A DNA stretch of 40,388 nt from Brevibacterium sp. p3-SID960. Lineage in GTDB: Bacteria > Actinomycetota > Actinomycetes > Actinomycetales > Brevibacteriaceae. The notes beneath the pieces were generated by a model that was given only the letters and a program-made list of their open reading frames with translations, did no database searches and was not told where the DNA came from. The DNA is taken from assembly GCF_025144725.1 (NCBI RefSeq), contig NZ_JALXKS010000031.1, forward strand, positions 1 through 40,388, written 5' to 3'. Both the position numbers and the translations under genes were made by a program. Positions 9,445-18,769 of this stretch are shown here, piece after piece. Positions within the stretch are counted from its first letter, which is position 1, and every line of letters starts with the position of its first letter.

Positions 9445-10324
9445 GCATCGGCACGCCCTCCGGCTGGGCCGACCATCCCGGCCGGGTCAGCAGGATCTGC
9501 CGGATCATAGGCGAGCCGGCCGCGGGTGAGCGCGATCGCGATGAGCGCAAGCACGCTCGTGCCGAGTGCCGCCGGCCAGGTCGTGGCCGCGGCTGCGGTC
9601 AGCCCGCCGGCTGAGAGGATCGCCCAGTTCAGTCCGTTGTGCGCCAGGATCGCCAGCAGCAGTGAACCGCGCGAGCCGTTGAACACCCAGGAGATGACGA
9701 CTGACAGGGCGAGGCTGAACATCAGGTAGGCGATGTCGTCGCCGAATCCGGCGCGGGCGGTGTCCCACTCGGCGGTCGCGAACAGCGGGGCATGCCAGAA
9801 GCAGTGGATGAGCCCGAGGATGATCGCGGCGGTGAGCGGATGATGCCGGTGCTGCAGCAGCGGCAGTGCGACGCCGCGCCGGCCCGGCTCCTCCTGCAGC
9901 GGCCCGCCGAGCAGGAACATGAGATAGCTGCTGAGGAGGAACACGAAGAGGAACCCGACGCTTGAGCCCGCCTCCGGATCCACACCGGAGACGAGCGCGT
10001 AGCCGATCCCGGCAGCCAGCGGAATCGCCACGAGGACAAGGGCGTACCAGCGGCCGCGCGCCCGGAACTGCACAAGTGAGGCCAGCAGGCGAGAAATCCC
10101 AGCACGACCGGACCGCACGCCGGTGACGACGAGGGCTGCGGCGAACGGGCTGCGAAGAGGCCGAGCTGATTCATGCCGGTCACGGCAGGAAACGGCAGCT
10201 CATAGGAAAGCGCGCCCACACCATTGCGGGCCAGCCACCATGGGCTCCACGCAATCCATGAACCGGCATAGGCCAGCACCGCGAACGCCAGGAGCGGGGA
10301 CGAGCGAATCCAGGCTGACATCAC
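9411..10324 (-). pseudogene. CPBP intramembrane protease, frameshifted
   Basis: A CPBP/Abi-family membrane protease split over two frames. The N-terminal part reads from GTG 10324 (or ATG 10321) through two hydrophobic segments to about 10155. The rest reads in another frame from about 10148 to the TGA at 9411. One missing base near 10148-10156, inside the run read as GCAGCCCGTTC on the minus strand, explains it: restoring a base gives the natural join LGLFAGPFAAALVVTGV and about 304 codons. The catalytic motifs are all present downstream of the break: LQEEPGRRG (EExxxR), HCFWH (FxxxH) and HNGLNW (HxxxN). It is either a recent pseudogene or a sequencing error in a working gene. Confidence 0.8.
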
Positions 10325-10356
10325 GGGGGCCTGTCGACGTTGAGCAGTGTGAGTCG

Positions 10357-10362
10357 ATCATA
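10357..10362 (-). promoter_or_regulatory. Possible -10 box for CPBP gene
   Basis: TATGAT on the minus strand, about 33 nt before the GTG at 10324. No clear -35 or ribosome binding site. Confidence 0.35.
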
Positions 10363-10473
10363 TCCCGCATCTGCATTCGCAACGGTGGGGTGTCAGGCGA
10401 CCGCCGCCTCGAGCGCGGGGTGTGGAGCAGGACACATTGCGAGACGATCTCTCAGCCGGCGCTGAGCGTCCGT

Positions 10474-10479
10474 TAAGGT
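10474..10479 (+). promoter_or_regulatory. Possible -10 box for ABC binding protein
   Basis: TAAGGT lies about 54 nt before the ATG at 10533, giving a predicted 5' leader near 47 nt. A weak GAGGGA (10523-10528) precedes the start codon. Confidence 0.4.
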
Positions 10480-10532
10480 GAATCCAGGCCCGCGGAGGCC
10501 GGTCACCACTGGACACAAGACTCGAGGGAAAA

Positions 10533-12044
10533 ATGACGCGACGACTCACTGCATGGGCGGCAGCACTTGCCGCTGTCGTGCTCACCGCCGCCGGCTGCAG
10601 CGCAGGAGCCGGCACCAACGGCTCAGGCGGGGAGGAGAAGCGCACCGACATGGTCGTCGCGCACACTGCCGAGCCGGTCAATCTCGACTTCACCACCACC
10701 GGTGGTGCGGCGATTCCGCAGGCGCTGATGGAGAACGTCTACGAATCGCTCGTGCGCATCGACCAGGACGGCGAGCTCAAGCCCGCGCTCGCCGAATCGT
10801 GGGACGTCTCCGAGGACCGCAAGACCTACACCTTCCACCTGCAGGACGGTGTGACGTTCTCCAACGGCGACGAGCTGACCTCCGCAGATGTGAAGTTCTC
10901 TTATGAGCGCGTCAACTCCGATGCCTGGACCAACGGACTCAAAGCCAAGATGGCCGTCATCGACTCGATCGACACCCCCGACGACGCGACCGTCGAGATC
11001 ACGCTGAGCGACCCCTCGAACGGGTGGCTGTACGATCTGGCCAGCGCCGTGGGCGCGGTGTTCAGCGAAGATGCCGTCGACGACCTGGCGAACACGGCTG
11101 TCGGCACCGGCCCGTATGAGGTGGAGTCCTTCACTCGCGGCCAGGAGATCGTCTACGCGGCTCGCGACGACTACTGGGGTGGTGCGCCGAATCTGGAGAC
11201 GGTGACCTTCAAGTACTACAAAGACCCCGTCGCAGCCGTCAACGCCGTGAAGTCTGGCGAAGTCGACGTGCTCGCCAGCCTGCAGGCCCCCGAACTGGCC
11301 GGCGACTTCGAATCACCCGATGACTACCAGGTCGTCGAGGGCACCACGAACGGCGAAGTCGTGCTGTCGATGAACAACGCCGAGGGCATCTTCGCCGATA
11401 AGAAGGCCCGCGAGGCCGTCCTCTACGCCATCGACGAGCAGGCCATCCTCGACACCGCCTGGGGTGGCTACGGCACCCTCATCGGCGGGATGGTCCCGCC
11501 GACCGCCCCGTACTATGAGGACCTCACCGACGTGTACCCGCACGACCTCGACAAGGCCAAGGAGCTCGTCAAGGAAGCCGGCATCGAAGGCGAATCCTTC
11601 ACCTACACCGTCCCCAACCTGCCGTATGCCACCGCCGTGGCCGACATCGTCGTCTCCCAGCTCGAAGAGGCAGGGCTCAAGCCGACGATCGAGACCCAAG
11701 AATTCCCGGCGGTGTGGCTGGAGAAGACCTTCACCAATCACGACTACGACATGTCGGTCATCAACCACGTCGAGGCCAACGACATGCTCACCGTGTTCAG
11801 CGACGGCTACTACACCGGCTATGACTACTCCCAGATCGAAGACGCCGCGAAGAAGGCCGACACCGGCACCGAGGAGGAGTACGTCGCAGGCATGAAGGAC
11901 GTCGCCCGCACGATCACCGAGGACGCCGCGGCCGGGTTCCTGTTCCTGTTCCCCAACCTCATCGTCGCCGACGCCGGGGTCGAGGGACTGCCGGAGAACT
12001 TCGTCTCCGACTCCTTCCCGATCGCCACCCTGGCCTGGAAGTGA
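10533..12044 (+). CDS. ABC transporter family 5 substrate-binding lipoprotein
   Basis: A 503-residue solute-binding protein of the oligopeptide/dipeptide (SBP_bac_5, DppA/OppA-like) class. A lipoprotein signal ends in LTAAGC with the lipidated Cys at residue 22, so the mature protein is anchored outside the membrane. The family core is clear: LMENVYESLVRID, LAESWDVSEDRKTYTFHLQDGV and FSNGDELTSADVKFSYERV. The ligand is likely a peptide or similar solute. Normally the permease and ATPase genes follow; here the next thing after the stop is a G/C homopolymer block and an opposing gene. The transporter is therefore orphaned in this sequence, possibly by misassembly. Confidence 0.92.
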   Translation: MTRRLTAWAAALAAVVLTAAGCSAGAGTNGSGGEEKRTDMVVAHTAEPVNLDFTTTGGAAIPQALMENVYESLVRIDQDGELKPALAESWDVSEDRKTYTFHLQDGVTFSNGDELTSADVKFSYERVNSDAWTNGLKAKMAVIDSIDTPDDATVEITLSDPSNGWLYDLASAVGAVFSEDAVDDLANTAVGTGPYEVESFTRGQEIVYAARDDYWGGAPNLETVTFKYYKDPVAAVNAVKSGEVDVLASLQAPELAGDFESPDDYQVVEGTTNGEVVLSMNNAEGIFADKKAREAVLYAIDEQAILDTAWGGYGTLIGGMVPPTAPYYEDLTDVYPHDLDKAKELVKEAGIEGESFTYTVPNLPYATAVADIVVSQLEEAGLKPTIETQEFPAVWLEKTFTNHDYDMSVINHVEANDMLTVFSDGYYTGYDYSQIEDAAKKADTGTEEEYVAGMKDVARTITEDAAAGFLFLFPNLIVADAGVEGLPENFVSDSFPIATLAWK

Positions 12045-12077
12045 CGCCCCCGGGGGGGGGGGGCCCCCCCCGGGCCC
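12045..12077. other. G/C homopolymer block, suspected assembly junction
   Basis: Directly after the stop codon come runs of 5 C, 12 G, 8 C, 3 G and 3 C. It could be a terminator palindrome, but uninterrupted runs of this length are unlike anything else inside the window except its extreme right end. Both flanking genes lack the partners expected on this side. Confidence 0.7.
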
Positions 12078-12082
12078 TGTCA

Positions 12083-13096
12083 TCACTCGGTGCTGATGCC
12101 CTGTTCGTCGAAGTACTTCTTAGCACCCGGGTGCAGCTCGACATCACCGCGGCCGAGCAGAGCGTCCTCGGTCTTGATGAGCTTGCCCTGTGCCAGGGAG
12201 ATGTCTCCGGCCTTCTCGTAGATCGCCTTCGTGATGCCGTAGGCATCCTCTTCGCTGACCTGGTTGGTCGAGGCGACGATCGTGGCGAACACGGTCACGG
12301 TCTGCACGTCGTCAGGAGCGAAGTCGTACGAGCCGCCCGGGATGACGTAGCTTTCGTACTGCGATTCGCCGGCGATCTGGTCGGCCTTGTCCTTGTCCAG
12401 CGGCAACAGCTTGACGTCAGCGTTGGCTGCCAGCTCCGACAGCGATGCTGCCGGGACGCCGAGGATCTCGATCGACGCGTCGATGTTGCCGTCCTGGAGC
12501 TTCGAGCGGGCATCGGCGAAGCTCTCTTCGAAGGGCTCGTAGTCGCCATCTTCGAAACCGTAGGCGTCGAGGATGAGCTTGGCGACGGCCGCAGTGCCCG
12601 AACCGGGGGCGCCGACGGCGATCTTCTTGCCCTTGAGGTCTTCGATCGACTCGAAGCCGCTGTCCTCCAGCGTGATGACCTGTGCGGCCTCGGGGTACAG
12701 CTGGCCGATCCAGCCGATGTTCTCCAGCGGCTGTCCGAGCTCTTCGAACTCGCCGGAGCCGCTCACAGCATCGTGGGCGGTGTTGTTCTGGGTGAATGCC
12801 AGCTGGGCTTCGCCCTTGGCGATGCGGCCGAGGTTGTCCACCGAGCCGTCGGTCTCCACAGCGTTGACCGTGAGGCCGTCGACTTCGTTCTGGAAGATGC
12901 GGGAGTACTCATTGCCCAGCGGGTAGTACACGCCTGCAGTGCCGCCGGTGGCGAAGGTGAGGTCCTGCGTGAAGTCCTCTGCCGGTTCGCCGCCGCCGTT
13001 GCCGCCACCGCCGCCGGTGCCGCCGCCGCATGCGCTCAGTACAAGTGCTGCAGCGGACATGATTGCCGCCGCGCGTCCTACGAGTCCGATCTTCAT
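12083..13096 (-). CDS. TAXI family TRAP transporter solute-binding lipoprotein
   Basis: A 337-residue periplasmic-type receptor of the TAXI (TRAP-associated extracytoplasmic immunogenic) family. The signal peptide ends in LVLSAC with the lipid-carrying Cys at residue 23, followed by a Gly-rich linker. Family segments are LTFATGGTAGVYYPLGNEYS and VGAPGSGTAAVAKLIL. The frame is open upstream to 13132, but an AAGGAG 10 nt before the ATG at 13096 and the signal peptide fix the start. TAXI receptors usually precede a fused 4TM-12TM TRAP permease; on this strand it would lie where the G/C block now is, and it is absent. The natural ligand (dicarboxylate or amino acid) cannot be read from the sequence. 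Confidence 0.92.
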   Translation of the reverse strand: MKIGLVGRAAAIMSAAALVLSACGGGTGGGGGNGGGEPAEDFTQDLTFATGGTAGVYYPLGNEYSRIFQNEVDGLTVNAVETDGSVDNLGRIAKGEAQLAFTQNNTAHDAVSGSGEFEELGQPLENIGWIGQLYPEAAQVITLEDSGFESIEDLKGKKIAVGAPGSGTAAVAKLILDAYGFEDGDYEPFEESFADARSKLQDGNIDASIEILGVPAASLSELAANADVKLLPLDKDKADQIAGESQYESYVIPGGSYDFAPDDVQTVTVFATIVASTNQVSEEDAYGITKAIYEKAGDISLAQGKLIKTEDALLGRGDVELHPGAKKYFDEQGISTE

Positions 13097-13234
13097 ACCG
13101 GGTTCGCTCCTTCTGTGGTTTCCGTTTCTCACCTGCGGTGGTTACCGCTGCGGCCGGTGGGCCGCATGAGCTGTCAGGCGGCGGTGCAGCCCTGTGCTGC
13201 GTCCGCCGGATGCCAGTGGCTGCCGGACCGGCTG

Positions 13235-14539
13235 CTACCAGCTGGAGTCAACGTCGCCTCCTGCCTCAGCGACCACCTCGTCGATGGTCTGCTGTCGCCT
13301 GAGGGTGACCCAGGCCACTGCGCCGTCCTTCTCTCTGTATCCGTAGACGGCAGGCCGTGGCAAGGCGTTGTAGGAAAATGAGTTGGAAAAGTAATACGCG
13401 CCGACGTCGTGGATGGCGATGACATCGCCTTCGTGGATGAGCGGCAGCGTGCGCTGGTGGGCGATGATGTCGCCGGAGAAGCAGCAGGGTCCTGCAACGT
13501 CCTGGACGCAGATGTCGTCTTCGCGCTCCTCGCCTGTCGGGTCGAGGACGGTGACGCGCAGCGGCCAGGCGTTGGGCATGAAGATCGTGCGGGCGGCGAC
13601 CTGCGCGCCGGCGTGGCAGACGGCGATCGGCCGGCCGCCGACGACCTTGGTCGATTCGACACGGGTGAGCATCGTGCCCGACTTGGCCAGCAGGGAGCGG
13701 CCGAACTCGGTGATGATGCCGTAGGTGCCGTCGAAGAGCTCGGGGACCTCGGCCTCGAGCGCGGCCCGGTAGTCGGCGAAGCTCGGGGTGTGGGCGTCGG
13801 AGTCGAAGTTGACCGGCAGCCCTCCGCCGATGTCGATGTGGGTGATCTGCTGGTGGCCGATCGCTGCGTGGATGTCGGCGACGAGGTCGACGACGGCGCG
13901 CACACCGGCGGCCATCGAGGACAGGGCCATGCCCTGGGAGCCGGAGTGTACGTGGACCTGGTTGAGCCATGGGCGAGCGGTATAGGCATCGATGATCGCC
14001 TGCCGGGAGCCTTCGTCGCGCAGCGGGATGCCGAACTTCGAGGTCGGGGTCGCGGTCGACATCTCCTCGATCTTGCCAGCACCCAGCTGCGGGTTGATGC
14101 GCACACCGATCCGGCCTTTGGGGGCTGCGCCGCCTAAGTGTTCGTCGATGCGGGCGAGTTCGGTGAAGTTGTCGAGGTTCATCGCCACGCCGAGGTCTAA
14201 GGCGGTGTCGATGTCATGGCGGGTCTTGGCCGGGGAGTCGAAGACGATCCGGTCGGGGGTGAACCCGGCCAGCTGCGCCATCTTGAGCTCACCGGGGCTG
14301 GCCACCTCGCAGCCGGCGCCGAGCTCGGCGAGGTGGCGCATCATCGGCACGAGCGTCACGGCCTTCGCAGCGACCGCGTGGGTAACCGGTGATGGGGAGT
14401 CGAAGGCCGCCTCGGCGGCGTGGAACAGCTCATCGAGGGTGTCGAGGTCGACCATGCCGATGATCGGGTAGTCGGCCGGGAGCATCTCCCGGGCCAAGGC
14501 GTCGGAGATCGCGGTCGCGCGCCGCTGAGCGTGGTGCAC
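13235..14539 (-). CDS. LysA-like PLP-dependent decarboxylase (fold III)
   Basis: A 434-residue alanine-racemase-fold decarboxylase related to diaminopimelate and ornithine decarboxylases. Visible are the PLP lysine in HAVAAKAV (Lys59), the HVHSGSQG segment (196-203), the glycine loop DIGGGLPV (236-243), EFGRSL (278-283), a CCFSGD segment with the cross-subunit catalytic Cys (352-357) and SYNALPRP near residue 390. Several signatures differ from standard LysA: HAVAAKAV for YAxKAN and EFGR for EPGR. The substrate is thus open: diaminopimelate, ornithine, lysine or a relative. The GTG start at 14539 follows AAGGAG at 4 nt. The TAXI receptor is about 140 nt downstream on the same strand, so shared regulation is possible. 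Confidence 0.82.
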   Translation of the reverse strand: MHHAQRRATAISDALAREMLPADYPIIGMVDLDTLDELFHAAEAAFDSPSPVTHAVAAKAVTLVPMMRHLAELGAGCEVASPGELKMAQLAGFTPDRIVFDSPAKTRHDIDTALDLGVAMNLDNFTELARIDEHLGGAAPKGRIGVRINPQLGAGKIEEMSTATPTSKFGIPLRDEGSRQAIIDAYTARPWLNQVHVHSGSQGMALSSMAAGVRAVVDLVADIHAAIGHQQITHIDIGGGLPVNFDSDAHTPSFADYRAALEAEVPELFDGTYGIITEFGRSLLAKSGTMLTRVESTKVVGGRPIAVCHAGAQVAARTIFMPNAWPLRVTVLDPTGEEREDDICVQDVAGPCCFSGDIIAHQRTLPLIHEGDVIAIHDVGAYYFSNSFSYNALPRPAVYGYREKDGAVAWVTLRRQQTIDEVVAEAGGDVDSSW

Positions 14540-14572
14540 TGGGCTCCTTGTACGTCGGAGGTGGTGATCCCG

Positions 14573-14607
14573 GCGGCCGGTGACCGGCCGCTGGTGGAAT
14601 CATCGTA
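14573..14607 (-). promoter_or_regulatory. Promoter and 5'-end hairpin for LysA-like gene
   Basis: TACGAT (minus strand, 14607-14602) predicts a start near 14595 and a 55-nt leader. An inverted repeat with 8-bp arms GCGGCCGG / CCGGCCGC and a 3-nt centre (14573-14591) would form a hairpin at the very 5' end of the RNA or a regulator site just downstream of the promoter. Confidence 0.4.
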
Positions 14608-14698
14608 ACCTCTCGGGCAGCTGCCAGCTGCGGTTCAGGAATTCCGGTGGCTACAGTTCGCTAACGATTGGCGCCCCTGAGGGAGACGATTGCCGTCC

Positions 14699-16180
14699 CT
14701 ATTGGAACAGCATGACGGGTTTGACGATGTCGACGTAGACGAGCAGCACCGTCATGCACAGCATGAGCCCGATGACGACGTAGGTCAGCGGCAGCAGCCG
14801 CGCGGTGTCGAAAGGTCCGATGATCCCGCGGCCGCGGGCCAGGTTGATGCGCCGGCGGGCTCCTTCGTAGAGCGCGACGGCGATGTGCCCGCCGTCAAGC
14901 GGCAGCAGCGGGATCATGTTGAACGCGAAGAGGAACAGGTTGAGCGAGCCGAGCAGCCCGAGGCCGGTGACGACCTTTCCGGTCACGTCGATCTGATCGG
15001 TTGAGACGATCTCGCCGGCGACCCGGCCGACGCCGACCATGCCCATGATGCCCTCAGGGTCGCGCTCCTGGTCGGTAGTGGCGACCTGGACGATATCGAC
15101 GAGCTTGACCGGCAGGGTCGCCAGCGCGGTGAACGTCCGGCCGAGCGCCTGACCGATCTGGCCGGGGAATTCCGTCAGCGGGATCGGCCGGTACTCCCGG
15201 TTGGGGCCGATGCCGAGGAAGCCGACGGTCTCGGTGACGAGTTCGCCGCCGCCGTCGCGCTGGAGTTCGCCGCTGTCGGTGTAGACGGGCCGTTCGGCGG
15301 CGATGATCCTTGTGGGGATCGACACCTGCGCGCCGTCGCGTTCGACGACGATCTCGACTTCCTTCCCGGCCAGCCCGCGGACCTCAGTGGTGATGTCGTC
15401 CCAGGTGTCCATCGGCTTGCCGCCGATCGACAGGACCGTGTCGCCGGGGGCGATGCCGACCTCGGCGGCAGGGGTCGACTGGTCGCCGGGCAGGCAGCGC
15501 TCCTGGTCGGCCGGCGCGCGCTTAGCCATCTCGCTGGCCGGCACCGCGCATTCGGACACGGTCGACACGGTGGTGCCGAGAGTCGGCACGCCGACGCCGA
15601 GCAGCATGATGCCGAGGATGAGGATGCCCAGCAGCAGATTGACGAGCGGGCCTCCGAACATAACGGCGAGCCGCTTGGGCACTGAGAGGGCGTAGAAGGT
15701 CCGGTGCTCCTCGCCGGGTTCGATGAACTGGTTGGAGTAGTCGCGGGCATCGTCCATCGTGCGTTCGAACATCCGCGGCTTCCGGGTTGCCCTCCGGGCG
15801 GAAGCCGACCCGCCGGCGGAATCGGCGTGCGCGCCGATTCCGGCCAGCTCCCGGTCCTCGTGGCCTTCGATCGCCTCGGTGACGATGCCCGAGGCGTCGG
15901 TGGCTCCATGCGCCTGGTCGACGGTGGCGTGAGTGGCGTGCTTCGGCGGGTACATGCCCGGCATCGCGATGAATCCGCCCAGCGGCAGCGCCTTGATGCC
16001 GTATTCGGTCTCCCCGCGGCGGCGGGAGAACAGGGTCGGGCCGAAGCCGACCATGTAGTGGGTGACCTTGACGCCGAACTTCTTGGCCGGGATGAGGTGG
16101 CCGAGTTCGTGCAGGGCGATCGAGATGGACACCCCGATGAGGATGAGGACGATGCCCAGGGCGTAGAGCAGTCCGGTCAT
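14699..16180 (-). CDS. rseP: Site-2 intramembrane metalloprotease (M50)
   Basis: A 493-residue membrane protease of the RseP/Rip1 class that cuts anti-sigma factors and other substrates in the membrane. The first transmembrane helix carries HELGH (24-28). A single PDZ domain follows ([20 protein letters not shown]), and the C-terminal membrane region has the second metal motif PLLPLDGGH with LDG at 428-430. An insert rich in charged and small residues (about 85-145) follows the GGFIAMPGM segment and is longer than in minimal family members. Its ATG overlaps the dxr stop as ATGA, so the two are translationally coupled. The dxr-rseP pair is standard in actinobacteria. Confidence 0.94.
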   Translation of the reverse strand: MTGLLYALGIVLILIGVSISIALHELGHLIPAKKFGVKVTHYMVGFGPTLFSRRRGETEYGIKALPLGGFIAMPGMYPPKHATHATVDQAHGATDASGIVTEAIEGHEDRELAGIGAHADSAGGSASARRATRKPRMFERTMDDARDYSNQFIEPGEEHRTFYALSVPKRLAVMFGGPLVNLLLGILILGIMLLGVGVPTLGTTVSTVSECAVPASEMAKRAPADQERCLPGDQSTPAAEVGIAPGDTVLSIGGKPMDTWDDITTEVRGLAGKEVEIVVERDGAQVSIPTRIIAAERPVYTDSGELQRDGGGELVTETVGFLGIGPNREYRPIPLTEFPGQIGQALGRTFTALATLPVKLVDIVQVATTDQERDPEGIMGMVGVGRVAGEIVSTDQIDVTGKVVTGLGLLGSLNLFLFAFNMIPLLPLDGGHIAVALYEGARRRINLARGRGIIGPFDTARLLPLTYVVIGLMLCMTVLLVYVDIVKPVMLFQ

Positions 16181-17415
16181 GCGCGGGCCTCCTGGGCAGC
16201 GGTGGAGTGCAGCCAGCTGGCGATGAACGCGCGTGCACTCCGGTCTGCTGCCAGCACCGTCTCCAGGGTCAGCTCGGTGGCCTCTCCCCCGCTCCCGAGG
16301 TGCTGGTCGAGGGCTGCAGCGATGCCCCTGGAGATCTGCGGGAAGGTGATCGTGCCTGCGTGGAAGGCGGCGACGAGCTCTTCGTTGGCGGCATTGTAGA
16401 CCGCCGGTGTGGTCCCGCCGGCCCGGCCGGCCCGGACCGCCAATCGGAGTGCCGGGAAGTTCGCGTCATCGACCGGTTCGAAGGTCCAGGAGCTTGCAGC
16501 ATCGAATGGCTCGGGTGCGGTGGCTCCTTTGATGCGGATGGTGGTGCCATCAGGCTCGGTGCCGAGTGCGTAGGCGATCGGCAGCTTCATATCCGGCGGT
16601 GAGACCTGGGCGATGGTCGAGCCGTCGACGAACTCGACCATCGAGTGGATGCGGCTCTGCGGGTGCACGACGGCAGTGATGCGGTCGTAGTCGATGCCGA
16701 AGAGCAGATGAGCTTCGATGACCTCCAGACCCTTGTTCACCAGGGTCGCGGAGTTCGTCGTGATGACGGTGCCCATGTTCCACGTCGGATGGGCGAGCGC
16801 CTGTTCGGGGGTGACGGCTGCCAGCTCGTCAGCGCTCATCCCGCGGAAGGGACCTCCGGAGGCGGTGATGATGAGCCGGGCGACCTCCTCGCGGCGGCCG
16901 GCGCGCAGCGCCTGCGCGATCGCCGAGTGCTCGCTGTCGACGGGGATGAGCTGGGCTGCGTTCTCCTCAGCGGTGCGCAGCACGAGCTCACCGCCGATGA
17001 TAAGGGACTCCTTGTTCGCCAGCGCGACATCGGTGCCGGCTTGGAGGGCAGCCAGCGTCGACGTCAGACCGGCAGCACCGGTGACAGCGTTGAGCACGAC
17101 ATCGGCGGGTTCGGATGCCAACCGGGCCGACGCCTCGGGACCGGTGAAGATCGTCTCGACTGCCACCTGCGCGCCGAGCTGCTCAGCGCGTTCCTCCAGC
17201 AGCCGACTGACCTGGGCTTCTCCCCCGGGAGGCGGGGTGGCGATGGCCAGTGCGCGGGCCTCGGTGCGGATCGCCTGGTCGACTGCGGCGTCGATATTGG
17301 CTCCGGCTCCGATGCCGGTGACGGCGAATCTGGCGGGGTTGGCGGCGATGACTTCGAGGGCCTGGGTGCCGACCGAGCCAGTGGCCCCCAGTACAATGAC
17401 GTTACGTACCTTCAC
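16177..17415 (-). CDS. dxr: 1-deoxy-D-xylulose 5-phosphate reductoisomerase
   Basis: A 412-residue enzyme that turns DXP into MEP with NADPH, the first committed step of the MEP isoprenoid pathway. Seen are the NADPH loop GATGSVG (10-16), [19 protein letters not shown] (metal and substrate site), ASGGPFRGM (flexible loop region) and HPTWNMG. It starts at GTG 17415. There is no Shine-Dalgarno sequence; a poor GATGAT box lies 8 nt upstream, so a leaderless start is possible but weaker than elsewhere in the window. Followed by rseP with a 4-bp overlap. Confidence 0.96.
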   Translation of the reverse strand: MKVRNVIVLGATGSVGTQALEVIAANPARFAVTGIGAGANIDAAVDQAIRTEARALAIATPPPGGEAQVSRLLEERAEQLGAQVAVETIFTGPEASARLASEPADVVLNAVTGAAGLTSTLAALQAGTDVALANKESLIIGGELVLRTAEENAAQLIPVDSEHSAIAQALRAGRREEVARLIITASGGPFRGMSADELAAVTPEQALAHPTWNMGTVITTNSATLVNKGLEVIEAHLLFGIDYDRITAVVHPQSRIHSMVEFVDGSTIAQVSPPDMKLPIAYALGTEPDGTTIRIKGATAPEPFDAASSWTFEPVDDANFPALRLAVRAGRAGGTTPAVYNAANEELVAAFHAGTITFPQISRGIAAALDQHLGSGGEATELTLETVLAADRSARAFIASWLHSTAAQEARA

Positions 17416-17496
17416 GGTGACAGATCATCTCATTGTTTTCTTAGAACGCGATGACACGTGCGCTTACTGATGCCCCACGAGGAGAGGAACTCGACG

Positions 17497-18702
17497 ATGA
17501 GCACAACCATGACCCCTGACGAGATTCTGGCGATCGATTCGGTCTTCGAGAAGGAGGACCTCGAGTGGGCGGGCATCGTCCGCAAGTGGCTGGATGAGAA
17601 CGTCCGGGAGAAGATCGGCGACTGGTACCTCGAAGGCACGATCCCGGCCCGTGAGCTGGCTGAGGGTCTCGGTGAGCTCGGTGTCCTCGGCATGCACCTG
17701 GAGGGCTACGGCTGCGGTGGTGCGACCGCCACCCAGTACGGTCTGGCCTGCCGTGAGCTCGAAGCCGTCGATTCGGGTCTGCGTTCGCTGGTGAGCGTGC
17801 AGGGCTCGCTGGCGATGTTCGCCATCCACAACTGGGGTTCTGAAGAGCAGAAGGAAGAATGGCTGCCGCAGATGGCCGAGGGCAAGAAGCTCGGCTGCTT
17901 CGGCCTGACCGAACCGGATGTCGGTTCGGACCCGGCTGGCATGAAGACCCGCGCGACCAAGGACGGCTCCGATTGGATCCTCAACGGCGCGAAGATGTGG
18001 ATCACCAACTCCCCGGTCTCCGATGTCTGCGTCGTGTGGGCCAAGACCGAAGAAGAGGATGAGAAGGGCCGCCCGGTTGTCCGCGGTTTCGTCGTCCCCA
18101 CCGACACCCCGGGTGTCGAGGTGCCCGAGGTCAAGCGCAAGCTGTCGCTGCGCGCCTCGATCACCGGTGAGATCGTCCTCGACAACGTCCGCCTGCCGGA
18201 ATCGGCGATGCTGCCGAAGGCCAAGGGGCTCAAGGGACCGCTGTCCTGCCTGTCCGAGGCCCGCTACGGCATCGTCTTCGGCGTCACCGGTGCTGCCCGT
18301 GACTCGATCCTCTCCGCACTGGAGTACACCGGCACCCGCATCCAGTTCAACCGTCCGCTGTCGTCGTTCCAGATCACTCAGCAGAAGCTGGCGAAGGCCT
18401 TCGGCCAGTACTCGTCGATCACGCTGCTGGCTGCTCACCTGGGCAAGCTCAAGGACACCGTCGGTGTGCGGCCGGAGCAGATCTCCCTGGGCAAGATGGT
18501 CAACGTCGACACCGCGATGAACATCGCCCGCGACCTGCGCGCCACCTTCGGCGGTTCGGGCATCACGAGCGAATACTCGCCGCTGCGCCACGCCATCAAC
18601 CTCGAAACCGTCCTCACCTACGAGGGCACCCACGAGGTGCACCAGCTCACCCTCGGCCGTGCGCTGACCGGCATCAACGCCTTCGCCAACTACGAGGGCT
18701 GA
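17497..18702 (+). CDS. Acyl-CoA dehydrogenase, glutaryl-CoA dehydrogenase-like
   Basis: A 401-residue FAD-dependent acyl-CoA dehydrogenase. The flavin region has GLTEPDVGSDP (137-147) and WITNS (168-172). The catalytic base lies in TYEGTHEVHQLTLGRALTG, with Glu376 in the position used by glutaryl-CoA dehydrogenases. LRSLVSVQGSLAMFAI and the ARYGI segment also fit that branch better than short-chain enzymes. It likely oxidises glutaryl-CoA in lysine or tryptophan breakdown, but a relative using another substrate cannot be excluded. GGAGAGG (17481-17487) sets the ATG at 17497. Codon use is strongly biased to C/G thirds, suggesting high expression. A hairpin terminator follows. Confidence 0.9.
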   Translation: MSTTMTPDEILAIDSVFEKEDLEWAGIVRKWLDENVREKIGDWYLEGTIPARELAEGLGELGVLGMHLEGYGCGGATATQYGLACRELEAVDSGLRSLVSVQGSLAMFAIHNWGSEEQKEEWLPQMAEGKKLGCFGLTEPDVGSDPAGMKTRATKDGSDWILNGAKMWITNSPVSDVCVVWAKTEEEDEKGRPVVRGFVVPTDTPGVEVPEVKRKLSLRASITGEIVLDNVRLPESAMLPKAKGLKGPLSCLSEARYGIVFGVTGAARDSILSALEYTGTRIQFNRPLSSFQITQQKLAKAFGQYSSITLLAAHLGKLKDTVGVRPEQISLGKMVNVDTAMNIARDLRATFGGSGITSEYSPLRHAINLETVLTYEGTHEVHQLTLGRALTGINAFANYEG

Positions 18703-18718
18703 TCAGCTGACTGGCTTC

Positions 18719-18755
18719 ACGGCCCCGGTTACTCCGCGCGAGTTACCGGGGCCGT
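18719..18755 (+). terminator. Rho-independent terminator after acyl-CoA dehydrogenase
   Basis: An 11-bp perfect stem (ACGGCCCCGGT at 18719-18729, ACCGGGGCCGT at 18745-18755) with a 15-nt loop is followed by TGTCGTTT. It begins 16 nt after the stop. Confidence 0.78.
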
Positions 18756-18769
18756 TGTCGTTTCGACAG

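Noticed and set aside
12041..13381. 446-codon plus-strand frame across the TAXI gene
   Set aside because: Antisense shadow; the minus strand shows a clear lipoprotein receptor with RBS.
17464..18642. 392-codon frame antisense to the acyl-CoA dehydrogenase
   Set aside because: Shadow; no family resemblance.
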